DNA of 30,146 bases from JBGOTP01 sp041476545 (lineage in GTDB: Bacteria; Acidobacteriota; Vicinamibacteria; Vicinamibacterales; CAVVIG01). The notes below the pieces were generated by a model. The model made no database searches. It was not told where the DNA came from and worked only from the letters and a program-made list of their open reading frames with translations. Positions 7,098 through 14,611 of this stretch are shown here, piece after piece. The stretch spans positions 1 to 30,146 of the forward strand of contig JBGOTP010000011.1 of the NCBI GenBank assembly GCA_041476545.1, given 5' to 3'. Within the stretch, counting starts at the first letter, position 1, and every line of letters begins with the position of its first letter. The translations under genes and the position numbers were made by a program.

Positions 7098-8714
7098 ATG
7101 AGAATCCGAATCGGCGCGATGGCCCTGACTCTGGCGGCCGCTCTGGTCCTCCAGTCAATGAGCCACGCCGCCTCTCAGGGTACCGGCGGAACGGTGGCAA
7201 GACCTGCGGCGCCTGGAGCGATCGACGCGGCGTTCAAGCAATTCTGGGACGCGCGCAGCCCGGACGAAGCCGCTCGCGCCGCAGCCGCCGTTCTGCAGTC
7301 GGGCGTCAGCGTCGACGAAGCGTTCGCTCGACTCAAGCGGGGCCGCGCGTACTTGCCGCAAGCAGCTCGAGGTGTCGTGCGCCTCAGTCGCCGGGTGGGG
7401 CAGGACGAGTTCGGATACACGCTGGACGTGCCGCAGACCTACGACCCGTCGCGTGCATATCAGGTGCGCGTGCAACTGCACGGAGGTGTGACGGGGCGGG
7501 AGGATGGCGCGGTGCGCGGATCCGGCGCGATCGGCAGTCTCGCTGGCACCGAGCAGATCTACGTGCTTCCGAATGCCTGGATTCGGGCGCCATGGTGGGG
7601 CGACAAGCAGATTGAAAACATCCGGGCCATTCTCGACAGTGTCAAGCGCAGCTACAACGTGGACGAGAATCGCGTGGTCCTGTCGGGCGTATCGGACGGC
7701 GGCACCGCCGCTTACTACACGGCGATGCGCGAGACGACGATGTTCGCGAGTTTTCTGCCGTTGAACGGGGCCATCGTCGTGCTCGCGAACGATTCACTCG
7801 ACATTGCTAACGATATCTATGCGAACAACCTCCTGAATAGACCGTTCTTCGTCGTCAACGGCCGGCGCGATCCGTTGTATCCGCCGGGGGTGGTCGAGCC
7901 GTACGTCGAGCATCTGCAGCGGGGTGGCGTCGATCTCACGTTCCGGCCGCAGGCGGACGGCGTGCACAACACGGCCTGGTGGCCTCAGGTCCGGGACGCG
8001 TTCGAGGCATTCGTTCACGATCATCCGCGCGCGCCCTATCCCGCCCGCCTGACGTGGCAGAGCGATGGTTCCGCGATCACCAACCGCGCCCACTGGATCG
8101 TCATCGATGAACTTGCCGAGCCCAATCCACAGGATCAGCGTCCGCCGCTGGCCGATCTGAACCGGTTCGAGCCGGCGCCGCTCGCCAACTTCGGTGTTCG
8201 CGCCGAAGGCACGCGGATCATTGGTGTGCTCGGCGCGAGCGCCGCCAGCACCTTCGATCTCCGGCCGGATGATGTCGTGACGGCGGTCGACGGCTATCCG
8301 ATCCCGCAGGGCAGCGGCGGCTTTCTGGATTTCCTCAGCACATTTCCGGGCAACAGATTGATGACACTGACCGTTCAGCGCGGGAACGCACGACTGGACC
8401 TCCGTGGCTATTTCTCGCCGGGCCGATCGGCGCCCAGGCCGCTCTTCGCTCGCACGGTCCCGTCGGGGCGGGTGGATCTCGTGCGCGACGGCACTACGGT
8501 GCAGGCGACGACGCGAGGGGTGTCGGCGTTCACGTTGCTCTTGTCGCCGGATGTGTTTGACTTGGGCAAACCGGTGAAGGTCGTGGCCGACGGTCGCATC
8601 GTCTTCGATGGGCTGGTGACGAAGAATCTCGCGACGCTGATGAAGTGGGCGGCACGCGACAACGATCGCACGATGCTCTTCGATGCGGAGATCCGCGTGA
8701 AGATCGCACCGTAG
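7098..8714 (+). CDS. secreted alpha/beta-hydrolase (esterase-like) with C-terminal PDZ-like domain
   Basis: A 538-residue exported enzyme. Residues 1-27 form a signal peptide (RIRIGAMALTLAAALVL core, SHAAS near the cleavage site). A helical segment of about 80 residues precedes an alpha/beta-hydrolase domain. The nucleophile elbow is GVSDGG with Ser199, and likely triad partners are Asp258 in NGRRDPLYP and His290 in DGVHNTAWW. From about residue 365 the sequence looks like a PDZ domain: a GVRAEG strand, a RPDDVVTAVDGYPI core and a closing LTVQRG strand. The substrate is unknown; the hydrolase resembles the polyhydroxyalkanoate-depolymerase/feruloyl-esterase or phospholipase/carboxylesterase type. 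ATG 7098 gives a clean signal peptide; an in-frame ATG at 7089 would add three residues. It follows the oxidoreductase by 10 bp but has no obvious functional tie. Confidence 0.82.
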   Translation: MRIRIGAMALTLAAALVLQSMSHAASQGTGGTVARPAAPGAIDAAFKQFWDARSPDEAARAAAAVLQSGVSVDEAFARLKRGRAYLPQAARGVVRLSRRVGQDEFGYTLDVPQTYDPSRAYQVRVQLHGGVTGREDGAVRGSGAIGSLAGTEQIYVLPNAWIRAPWWGDKQIENIRAILDSVKRSYNVDENRVVLSGVSDGGTAAYYTAMRETTMFASFLPLNGAIVVLANDSLDIANDIYANNLLNRPFFVVNGRRDPLYPPGVVEPYVEHLQRGGVDLTFRPQADGVHNTAWWPQVRDAFEAFVHDHPRAPYPARLTWQSDGSAITNRAHWIVIDELAEPNPQDQRPPLADLNRFEPAPLANFGVRAEGTRIIGVLGASAASTFDLRPDDVVTAVDGYPIPQGSGGFLDFLSTFPGNRLMTLTVQRGNARLDLRGYFSPGRSAPRPLFARTVPSGRVDLVRDGTTVQATTRGVSAFTLLLSPDVFDLGKPVKVVADGRIVFDGLVTKNLATLMKWAARDNDRTMLFDAEIRVKIAP

Positions 8715-8749
8715 CAAAAAAAAGCGGGCGAAGGGCTATCGGCTCCCCT

Positions 8750-8755
8750 TATAAT
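8750..8755 (+). promoter_or_regulatory. perfect TATAAT -10 element 8 nt before a small gene
   Basis: A consensus TATAAT lies in non-coding DNA and ends 8 nt before ATG 8764, which predicts a transcript start at about 8762-8764. GAGG at 8758-8761 is only 2 nt from the ATG, too close for normal Shine-Dalgarno use. No -35 match is seen 17 nt upstream. Confidence 0.6.
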
Positions 8756-8763
8756 GTGAGGAT

Positions 8764-9036
8764 ATGGGTGATGCTGGAGAAGGCCTGATCGACCAGGAGT
8801 CGCGAATTCAGGAACGGATGGAAGAGCTCGAACAAGACCGGATGCGCAAAGGCGGGAAGCGGTTGACCCCCGCACAGGTGAAGGCGATTGAGTCGTTGCA
8901 GTCGCTGAAGCTGGCGCGTACCGAGATGCAGCGTCAACAGGAAACCGCCACGCACGAGGGTCGTCGCGCGCAGCTCGCACAGGCGCTCGCGGAGCTCGAT
9001 CGCCGCATGTCCGAAGTGAGCGCACTCATCAACTGA
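8764..9036 (+). CDS. small coiled-coil protein of unknown function
   Basis: A 90-residue, highly charged, all-helical protein without a membrane segment or cysteine. Most of it (about residues 8-85) is Glu/Gln/Arg/Leu-rich with heptad-like spacing, for example RIQERMEELEQDRM and LAQALAELDRRMSEVSAL, so a coiled coil or helical hairpin is likely. A TPAQVKAIESLQSL segment separates two helices. I do not recognise the family. A TATAAT element sits directly before the start, which supports a real independent gene. It is followed by a large stem-loop and then by the complex I promoter; it is probably not part of that operon. Confidence 0.7.
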   Translation: MGDAGEGLIDQESRIQERMEELEQDRMRKGGKRLTPAQVKAIESLQSLKLARTEMQRQQETATHEGRRAQLAQALAELDRRMSEVSALIN

Positions 9037-9085
9037 GGTGACGCGGGGTGACCGGCGGCTGACCCCGCCAACCCCGCCCCACCTC
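9035..9085 (+). terminator. nested stem-loop after the small coiled-coil gene
   Basis: An inner stem GCGGGGT (9043-9049) pairs with ACCCCGC (9062-9068), and an outer GAGGTG (9035-9040) pairs with CACCTC (9080-9085). The structure overlaps the stop codon of the small gene and could end its transcript before the complex I promoter. There is no U-tract, so factor-independent termination is uncertain. Confidence 0.5.
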
Positions 9086-9166
9086 GCTTCCTCTGTCACG
9101 TCGCTTCCCTGCGGCACTCGTTCTACGCCGAGCGTGCTCGCGTACCCGATTCGCGTCATACCTTCG

Positions 9167-9195
9167 TTGACTTGCCCCCAGCCGTTCGATAGCAT
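9167..9195 (+). promoter_or_regulatory. sigma-70-type promoter for the complex I operon
   Basis: TTGACT (9167-9172) and TAGCAT (9190-9195) are separated by 17 bp, a good match to the housekeeping promoter pattern. The predicted start is near 9202, leaving a leader of about 36 nt before nuoA. No strong Shine-Dalgarno is visible before ATG 9238. Confidence 0.6.
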
Positions 9196-9237
9196 GTGTT
9201 CCGAGCTTGCGAAAACGTTCACAAGCCGAATCACCCC

Positions 9238-9600
9238 ATGCAAGGCTGGCTTTCCATCCTCATCATGATCGCCCTCGGCGCCGGCTTCGGAGCCGCTGCG
9301 ATTGGGCTGTCCAGCCTCTTGGGCCCGAGCAAACCGACGCCAGAAAAGTCGGCGCCCTATGAGTGCGGTATGCCGCCAGTGGGCGACGCGCGCGAGCGCC
9401 AGTCGGTCAGGTTCTATCTTGTCGCCATGATCTTTCTCCTCTTCGACATCGAATTGGCGTTCCTGTATCCGTGGGCCATGGCGCTGCGTGATCTCGGTTG
9501 GAATGGCTTTGTGCAGGTCGCGCTCTTCATGTTCCTGCTCTTTGCCGGCTATGTGTATGTCTGGCGGAAGGGTGCGTTGAGCTGGGGAAGTGATACGTAG
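9238..9600 (+). CDS. nuoA: NADH-quinone oxidoreductase subunit A
   Basis: A 120-residue complex I membrane subunit with three transmembrane helices. The conserved YECGMPP in the first loop and FDIELAFLYPWA in the second helix identify NuoA (ND3). This loop is near the quinone site at the junction of membrane and peripheral arms. ATG 9238 starts the first helix as expected; a GTG at 9196 in the same frame would add a non-homologous lead. It is the first gene of the operon, downstream of the promoter at 9167-9195. The gap to nuoB is 86 bp made almost wholly of heptamer repeats. Confidence 0.97.
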   Translation: MQGWLSILIMIALGAGFGAAAIGLSSLLGPSKPTPEKSAPYECGMPPVGDARERQSVRFYLVAMIFLLFDIELAFLYPWAMALRDLGWNGFVQVALFMFLLFAGYVYVWRKGALSWGSDT

Positions 9601-9686
9601 CTTTCAGCTTTCAGCTTTCAGCTGTGTGCTGATCATGCCGAAAGCCGATAGCTGAAAGCCGATAGCCGATAGCTGAGAGCCGATTT
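9601..9686. repeat. heptamer repeat array filling the nuoA-nuoB gap
   Basis: Three exact CTTTCAG units (9601-9621) begin directly after the nuoA stop. After a 17-bp spacer, six 7-bp units follow without interruption (CGAAAGC, CGATAGC, TGAAAGC, CGATAGC, CGATAGC, TGAGAGC; 9639-9680) and CGATTT ends at the nuoB ATG. The left units are the reverse complement of CTGAAAG, so the two halves can fold as a hairpin. No Shine-Dalgarno for nuoB fits in this block. Confidence 0.9.
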
Positions 9687-10151
9687 ATGGGCCTGGAGTC
9701 TGAAATCCCCGTTCTGACGACGAGCGTTGAGAAGATGGTTCAGTGGGCGCGGCGGTCGTCCATCTGGCCGGTCACCTTCGGGCTGGCGTGCTGCGCGATC
9801 GAGATGATGGCCATGAGTTGTTCGCGGTACGACATCGCGCGCTTTGGCGCTGAGGTGTTCCGCGGCAGTCCACGGCAGTCGGACCTGATGATCGTCGCCG
9901 GCCGCCTGTCCCGGAAAATGGCTCCGGCGCTTCGGCGCGTTTACGATCAGATGCCGGAACCCAAGTGGGTCATCTCGATGGGCGCGTGCGCCTCGATCGG
10001 CGGTGTCTTCGACAATTATGCGCTCGTCCAGGGCGTCGATCAGGTCGTGCCGGTCGATGTGTACGTCCCTGGGTGTCCGCCTCGTCCAGAGTCTCTCATC
10101 TACGGCATTGTGCAGCTTCAGCGGAAGATCGCGCAGCAGAAGCTTTCGTAA
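9687..10151 (+). CDS. nuoB: NADH-quinone oxidoreductase subunit B
   Basis: A 154-residue peripheral-arm subunit that carries the terminal [4Fe-4S] cluster N2, which passes electrons to quinone. The four ligands are visible: the adjacent pair Cys35-Cys36 in LACCAIEMM, Cys101 in SMGACAS and Cys130 in PGCPPRPE. Length is typical for a short NuoB. The start is immediately downstream of the heptamer repeat with no ribosome-binding site. The stop codon shares a base with the nuoC start (TAATG), so the two are translationally coupled. Confidence 0.98.
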   Translation: MGLESEIPVLTTSVEKMVQWARRSSIWPVTFGLACCAIEMMAMSCSRYDIARFGAEVFRGSPRQSDLMIVAGRLSRKMAPALRRVYDQMPEPKWVISMGACASIGGVFDNYALVQGVDQVVPVDVYVPGCPPRPESLIYGIVQLQRKIAQQKLS

Positions 10152-10696
10152 TGGATGCTGACGCACTCTATGCCGTTCTGCAGGACACACTCCCTGGCGT
10201 GCGAATGGAACGTGCGTCCAGTATCGACTTGCAGGAGACGTTCTACGTGCCGGCAGAGGATCTGCCTACGCTGGCGCGCGCACTACGCGATCGACCCGAT
10301 CTGCAGTTCACGTTCCTGGCGGAGTTGACCGCGGTCGACTTCTGGCCTCGGGAGCCGCGGTTCGAACTCGTTTATCTTCTGGTCTCGGTCGAACGCCAGC
10401 TGCGCCTTCGGCTCAAGGTCAGGTTGGATGGGAAGGTCGCCCGAATGGCGACGGTCAGCGACATCTGGCCGGCCGCCAACTGGCTCGAGCGCGAAGTATG
10501 GGACCTCTTCGGCATTGTGTTCGACGGACATCCCGATCCGCGCCGCCTGCTCATGCCGGAGGACTGGGAGGGCTTTCCGCTGCGAAAGGACTATCCGGTG
10601 CAGATCAATCAGAAAGTGCAGTCGTCTTCTCCCATGCAGATGTCGGAAGACGAGTTCCGCGCCAACGTCCAGAAGGACCGGCTCAGTCGTGGCTGA
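10151..10696 (+). CDS. nuoC: NADH-quinone oxidoreductase subunit C
   Basis: A 181-residue peripheral-arm subunit (30-kDa subunit). It has no cofactor and supports the NuoB/NuoD module. The diagnostic C-terminal signature is present: EREVWDLFGIVFDGHPDPRR followed by LLMPEDW and PLRKDYP. ATG 10151 overlaps the nuoB stop by one base. The 3' end overlaps the GTG start of the following sugar-phosphate isomerase gene by 8 bp. NuoC and NuoD are separate here, not fused as in E. coli. Confidence 0.97.
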   Translation: MDADALYAVLQDTLPGVRMERASSIDLQETFYVPAEDLPTLARALRDRPDLQFTFLAELTAVDFWPREPRFELVYLLVSVERQLRLRLKVRLDGKVARMATVSDIWPAANWLEREVWDLFGIVFDGHPDPRRLLMPEDWEGFPLRKDYPVQINQKVQSSSPMQMSEDEFRANVQKDRLSRG

Positions 10697-11264
10697 AGGG
10701 GTCGATCTCCTTCGCGCGACGATTGCCGACACCATCGCGCTGCACGAGCGCGTGGCACACGATCCACAGTCCGTCGTCGATGCGGCGGCGGCGATTGTCG
10801 AATCGTTGCGCCGCGGCGGCAAGCTGATGCTGTGCGGCAACGGCGGGAGTGCGGCGGACGCGCAGCACGTGGCGGCGGAGCTCGTCAGCCGCTTTCTGCG
10901 GGAACGTCAGGCGCTCGCCGCGATCGCGCTGACGGCCGACACGAGCATCCTGACCGCGATCGGGAACGACTACACATTCGATCGCGTGTTCGCGCGTCAG
11001 ATTGAGGCGCTCGGTCGCGCGGGCGACATCGTGTTCGGGATGAGCACCAGCGGGCGTTCGCGAAACATCGTCGCGGCGCTCGAAGCGGCGCGCGCGGGAG
11101 GGCTGAAAACCATCGCGCTGACGGGCCGCGACGGCGGCCCCGTCGGTGCGGCGGCCGCCATTCACATCAACGTGCCTTCGGAATCGACGCCGCGCGTGCA
11201 GGAAGTGCACATCACGCTGCTGCACGTGATCTGTGATTTGGTGGAGAGTGCCTTTGTTGCCTGA
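10689..11264 (+). CDS. gmhA: D-sedoheptulose-7-phosphate isomerase (SIS domain)
   Basis: A 191-residue SIS-domain protein matching phosphoheptose isomerase GmhA in length and motifs. GmhA converts sedoheptulose 7-phosphate to D-glycero-D-manno-heptose 7-phosphate, the first step of heptose synthesis for lipopolysaccharide or S-layer glycans. The GNGGSAADAQHVAAEL block holds the metal/catalytic residues His60 and Glu64, STSGRSRNIVAAL is the phosphate loop, and RVQEVHITLLHVICDLVE gives Gln171 and His179; all four correspond to E. coli His61, Glu65, Gln172 and His180. The start is GTG 10689 inside the end of nuoC. Its place between nuoC and nuoD is odd, since no other heptose gene is present. 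A related SIS-domain isomerase cannot be excluded, but full active-site conservation favours GmhA. Confidence 0.92.
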   Translation: MAEGVDLLRATIADTIALHERVAHDPQSVVDAAAAIVESLRRGGKLMLCGNGGSAADAQHVAAELVSRFLRERQALAAIALTADTSILTAIGNDYTFDRVFARQIEALGRAGDIVFGMSTSGRSRNIVAALEAARAGGLKTIALTGRDGGPVGAAAAIHINVPSESTPRVQEVHITLLHVICDLVESAFVA

Positions 11265-11275
11265 TCTCTCTTTTT

Positions 11276-11358
11276 ACCACGGAGGACACAAAGGACACAG
11301 GGAATCAATCCCTACGAGCACAGGTTTGACCCTCAGTGTCCTTAGTGTCCACCGTGGT
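11276..11358. repeat. long inverted repeat between gmhA and nuoD
   Basis: A 23-bp arm at 11276-11298 (starting ACCACGGAGGACAC) matches the reverse complement of 11336-11358 at 21 of 23 positions, with a 37-bp loop. The arms contain tandem GGACAC-type units. It fills nearly all of the gap between the two genes and would form a strong hairpin in the operon mRNA. Confidence 0.9.
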
Positions 11359-11373
11359 CGGTAGCTCTTGACG

Positions 11374-12555
11374 ATGCCTGAGCTCCGCAGCGAGACGATG
11401 ACCGTCAACATGGGGCCGCAGCACCCCAGCACGCACGGCGTGCTGCGGCTCGTGCTGGAGCTCGATGGCGAGATCGTCCGGTCGGCCGCGCCAACCATTG
11501 GATTCCTGCACACGGGCATCGAGAAGACCACCGAACAGAAGAAGTGGCAGCAGGTGATTCCGCTCGTCGAGCGGATGGACTACCTCAGTGCGCAGTCGAA
11601 CAGCATGGCCTTCTGCCTGTCGGTGGAGAGGCTGCTCGGCATCGAACTGCCCGAGCGCGTCCGGTGGATTCGCGTTCTCATCGCGGAACTCCAGCGCATC
11701 AACAGCCATCTCGTCTGGCTCGCCACGCACGGGATGGAGGTCGGTGCTGTCTCCGTCATGCTGTACTGCTTCCGCGAACGCGAGCTGCTGCTCAACATCA
11801 ACGAGATGCTGGCGGGCTTCCGGATGTTCCCGAGCTATATGCGAGTCGGCGGACTTCGCGAAGACCTGCCGCGCGGGTTCCACGCTGCCGTGACGGCGTT
11901 CCTCGATCGCTTTCCACCGAAGCTGGATGAGTACGAAGCGTTGCTGACGAAGAATGCGATCTATCTCGCGCGGACGCGCGGCGTTGGCGTGATATCGCGG
12001 GAAGACGCCCTGGCGTACGGCTTGGTGGGACCGATTGCCCGCGCCACCGGCGTCGCCTACGACGTACGGAAGGCGTTTCCGTATCTGGGATACGAGACGC
12101 TCGACTTCAGCGTGCCGACCGAGACGGGCGGGGATGTCTACTCGCGCTATCTCGTGCGCGTCGCGGAAATGCGGGAAAGTGTCCGCCTCTGCCGTCAGCT
12201 CCTCGAGCGGATCACGCCCGCCGGCGCGTACGCCGTTGACGACCCGCGGATTACGCCACCGCCCAAAGACCGTGTCTACACCGAGATGGAAGCGCTCATC
12301 CAGCACTTCTTGATCTACTCCCAGGGATTCACGGTGCCGGCCGGCGAGGCCTACGTGCCCGTTGAGGGACCGCGGGGCGAACACGGGTTCTACGTCGTGG
12401 CCGACGGCACGAACCGTCCGTGGCGCGTCAAGTCGCGGGCACCGTCGCTGCTGGCGTGCCAGGCCCTCGAGAAGATGATTGTCGGCGGGCTGATCGCCGA
12501 CGTCATCGCGGTCATTGGATCGATCGATGTGGTCATGGGAGACGTGGACCGGTGA
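11374..12555 (+). CDS. nuoD: NADH-quinone oxidoreductase subunit D
   Basis: A 393-residue peripheral-arm subunit (49-kDa subunit) that forms the quinone-binding cavity with NuoB. It shows MGPQHPSTHGVLRLVLELDG at the N-terminus, HTGIEKTTE, an LERMDYLS-like stretch, and a C-terminal IGSIDVVMGDVDR ending, all standard for NuoD. ATG 11374 is chosen; TTG 11368 and ATG 11398 are in frame, and the last would still keep the conserved N-terminal block. The stop overlaps the nuoE start (GTGA). It resumes the nuo order after the gmhA insertion. Confidence 0.97.
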   Translation: MPELRSETMTVNMGPQHPSTHGVLRLVLELDGEIVRSAAPTIGFLHTGIEKTTEQKKWQQVIPLVERMDYLSAQSNSMAFCLSVERLLGIELPERVRWIRVLIAELQRINSHLVWLATHGMEVGAVSVMLYCFRERELLLNINEMLAGFRMFPSYMRVGGLREDLPRGFHAAVTAFLDRFPPKLDEYEALLTKNAIYLARTRGVGVISREDALAYGLVGPIARATGVAYDVRKAFPYLGYETLDFSVPTETGGDVYSRYLVRVAEMRESVRLCRQLLERITPAGAYAVDDPRITPPPKDRVYTEMEALIQHFLIYSQGFTVPAGEAYVPVEGPRGEHGFYVVADGTNRPWRVKSRAPSLLACQALEKMIVGGLIADVIAVIGSIDVVMGDVDR

Positions 12556-13160
12556 GCTTCCATCCTGACATGAAGTACGGCGTGACGTTCCACAAGTCGT
12601 CGCGCGTGCTCGTCGAGCCCGGCGATCCGTTCACCTACACCGAGGACCACCGCGCCCGCTTCGATCAGATCGTGGCGCGGTACCCACCCGATCGCCGACC
12701 GTCGGCCGTGTTGCCGGCGCTGTACCTCGTACAGCACCAGCAGGGCTACGTGACGGCGAACGCCATGCGGTACGTCGCGGGTCTGCTCGGGATGACCGCG
12801 GCGGACGTCGAAGACGTCGTCTCGTACTACACGATGTTCTATACGAAGCCCGTCGGCCGGTTCGTCCTGAGCGTCTGCCGCACGCTGTCGTGCGCATTGA
12901 ACGGCGCCGAACAGGTGACCGCGGCCATTCGTCAGCACCTCGGTATCGAGCCTGGTGAGACCGATGCAACGGGCACCTTCACGCTGCTCGAGGTCGAGTG
13001 TCTTGGCGCGTGCGACCGCGCGCCGGTTGTGATGGTGAACGACGCGTGGCACGAATGCCTGAAGGTTGGTGATGTGGAGAAGATGCTTGACGACCTGCGC
13101 GCGCGCGGCGAGTCGGCGCTCTCGGGGTGTCATCACGTCGTGGAGGCGGGACCGAAGTGA
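12552..13160 (+). CDS. nuoE: NADH-quinone oxidoreductase subunit E
   Basis: A 202-residue subunit of the NADH dehydrogenase module (24-kDa subunit) that binds [2Fe-2S] cluster N1a. The four ligands are Cys109 and Cys114 (CRTLSC) and Cys150 and Cys154 (CLGAC). A helical N-terminal part includes PALYLVQHQQGYV and VVSYYTMF, also conserved. GTG 12552 overlaps the nuoD stop as GTGA; ATG 12570 six codons later is an alternative. About 110 bp separate it from nuoF, mostly an inverted repeat. Confidence 0.96.
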   Translation: MSFHPDMKYGVTFHKSSRVLVEPGDPFTYTEDHRARFDQIVARYPPDRRPSAVLPALYLVQHQQGYVTANAMRYVAGLLGMTAADVEDVVSYYTMFYTKPVGRFVLSVCRTLSCALNGAEQVTAAIRQHLGIEPGETDATGTFTLLEVECLGACDRAPVVMVNDAWHECLKVGDVEKMLDDLRARGESALSGCHHVVEAGPK

Positions 13161-13167
13161 CGCGTCA

Positions 13168-13238
13168 TCACGAAGACACGAAGATCACGAAGAAGTGTTT
13201 TGTACGACAGAACCTTCGTGTCCTTCGTGACTTCGTGA
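13168..13238. repeat. CACGAAG-type inverted repeat between nuoE and nuoF
   Basis: The left arm (13168-13192) has three CACGAAG units; the right arm (13214-13238) is its reverse complement with three TTCGTG-type units, matching at 22 of 25 positions. The 21-bp loop has no gene. It makes a long imperfect hairpin that spans most of the gap. The same unit recurs at 14571-14595 and 18606-18675. Confidence 0.9.
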
Positions 13239-13269
13239 AAAGGCAATCGCTGAAAGCAAGCTGCTGACC

Positions 13270-14565
13270 ATGGAACCGCTGCTGACGAAGTACGTCCGCG
13301 AGCCGAACTGTTTCACGCTGGACTTCTACCTCCAGCACGAGGGATACGATGGACTGAAGAAGGCCCTCGCGATGACGCCCGACCAGGTCATCGACCTCGT
13401 CAAGGCGTCCGGTCTGAGAGGCCGGGGCGGTGCGGGCTTTCCGACCGGCATGAAATGGCAGTTCATCGACAAGAAATCGCCGAACCCGAAATACATCGCC
13501 TGCAACGCCGACGAGAGCGAGCCCGGCACCTTCAAGGATCATCTGCTCATGGAGCGGAATCCGCATTTGCTCATCGAAGGATGCACGATCGCCTGCTACG
13601 CCATCGGCGCGAAGGTCGCCTACATCTACATTCGCGGCGAGTTCTTTCACGTCCAGCACGTCCTGGAACGCGCGATTGACGAGGCCTACGCGCGAGGTTT
13701 TCTCGGGAAGAACGTCCTCGGGTCGGGTTTCGACTGCGATGTTTTCGTCCATCGAGGCGCCGGCGCCTACGAGGCCGGCGAGGAAACGGCTCTTCTCGAG
13801 TCGCTCGAAGGCAAGCGGGCGCAGCCGCGCAACAAGCCGCCGTTTCCCGCCGTTGTCGGTCTCTATAACTGTCCAACGGCGGTCAACAATGTTGAGACGC
13901 TGTCGAACGTGCCGTTGATTCTCAAGAACGGGGCGGAGTGGTTCAGCCGGCTCGGGCCCGAGAAGAACGGCGGACCCAAGCTGTACTGCGTGAGCGGACA
14001 CGTGAAGCGCCCGGGCGTGTACGAGGCCCCGATGACCATCACGCTTCGCGAGTTGATTGACGGCTGTGCGGGCGGCGTGCGGGACGGCCGGACGCTCAAA
14101 GCGGTGATTCCCGGCGGGTCTTCGGTGCCAATTCTCCTGCCCGATCAACTCGACACCCAGGCCAGCTTCGACGGCGTACAGAAAGCCGGATCGCTCCTCG
14201 GCTCAGCCGGCATCATCGTGCTCGACGATACGACGTGCATGGTCTGGCTGGCCGAGAACCTTCTGCACTTCTACCGCCACGAATCCTGCGGCAAGTGCAC
14301 GCCCTGTCGCGAGGGGACCGACTGGCTGCACAAGATTCTGCAGAAGATCGAGCACGGCGGCGGCCAGGCGCGCGACCTCGATCTGCTCCTGAGCATTTCT
14401 GGCAACATCGCCGGCAAGACGCTCTGCGCCTTCGGCGACGCCGCAGTGACGCCGGTCCTGACGACGCTGAAGCACTTCCGACACGAGTACGAGGCGCACA
14501 TCAGGGAAGGCCGCTGCACGCTGCCTGCCGACTGGCGAGCCAACCAACCCGTCGGAGCCCACTAG
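13270..14565 (+). CDS. nuoF: NADH-quinone oxidoreductase subunit F
   Basis: A 431-residue subunit (51-kDa subunit) that binds NADH, FMN and [4Fe-4S] cluster N3. The flavin/NADH glycine loop GRGGAGFPTGMKW is at residues 51-63. The cluster ligands are Cys340, Cys343 and Cys346 (ESCGKCTPCREG) and Cys386 (GKTLCAFGDAA). The protein is full length and intact. In most operons nuoG follows; here nuoH begins 46 bp later, so the normal electron acceptor of NuoF is not encoded in the window. Confidence 0.98.
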   Translation: MEPLLTKYVREPNCFTLDFYLQHEGYDGLKKALAMTPDQVIDLVKASGLRGRGGAGFPTGMKWQFIDKKSPNPKYIACNADESEPGTFKDHLLMERNPHLLIEGCTIACYAIGAKVAYIYIRGEFFHVQHVLERAIDEAYARGFLGKNVLGSGFDCDVFVHRGAGAYEAGEETALLESLEGKRAQPRNKPPFPAVVGLYNCPTAVNNVETLSNVPLILKNGAEWFSRLGPEKNGGPKLYCVSGHVKRPGVYEAPMTITLRELIDGCAGGVRDGRTLKAVIPGGSSVPILLPDQLDTQASFDGVQKAGSLLGSAGIIVLDDTTCMVWLAENLLHFYRHESCGKCTPCREGTDWLHKILQKIEHGGGQARDLDLLLSISGNIAGKTLCAFGDAAVTPVLTTLKHFRHEYEAHIREGRCTLPADWRANQPVGAH

Positions 14566-14570
14566 TGCCA

Positions 14571-14595
14571 TCACCGAGCCACGAAGGGCACGAAG
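14571..14595. repeat. solitary CACGAAG-type half element at the nuoF-nuoH junction
   Basis: This 25-bp stretch resembles one arm of the inverted repeat at 13168-13192, with two clear CACGAAG units, but the opposite arm is missing. It lies where nuoG would normally be found, and nuoH starts 17 bp later. Confidence 0.75.
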
Positions 14596-14611
14596 ATATC
14601 CAGCTGTTCAC

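Noticed and set aside
8712..8722. A-rich tract after the hydrolase stop as a terminator
   Set aside because: The A run is on the coding strand with no preceding stable stem, and the nearby AAGGG/CCCTT pairing is too weak.
9038..9268. 76-codon plus-strand frame over the complex I promoter region
   Set aside because: It covers a stem-loop and the promoter, has low-complexity Pro/Thr/Ser composition and runs out of frame into nuoA.
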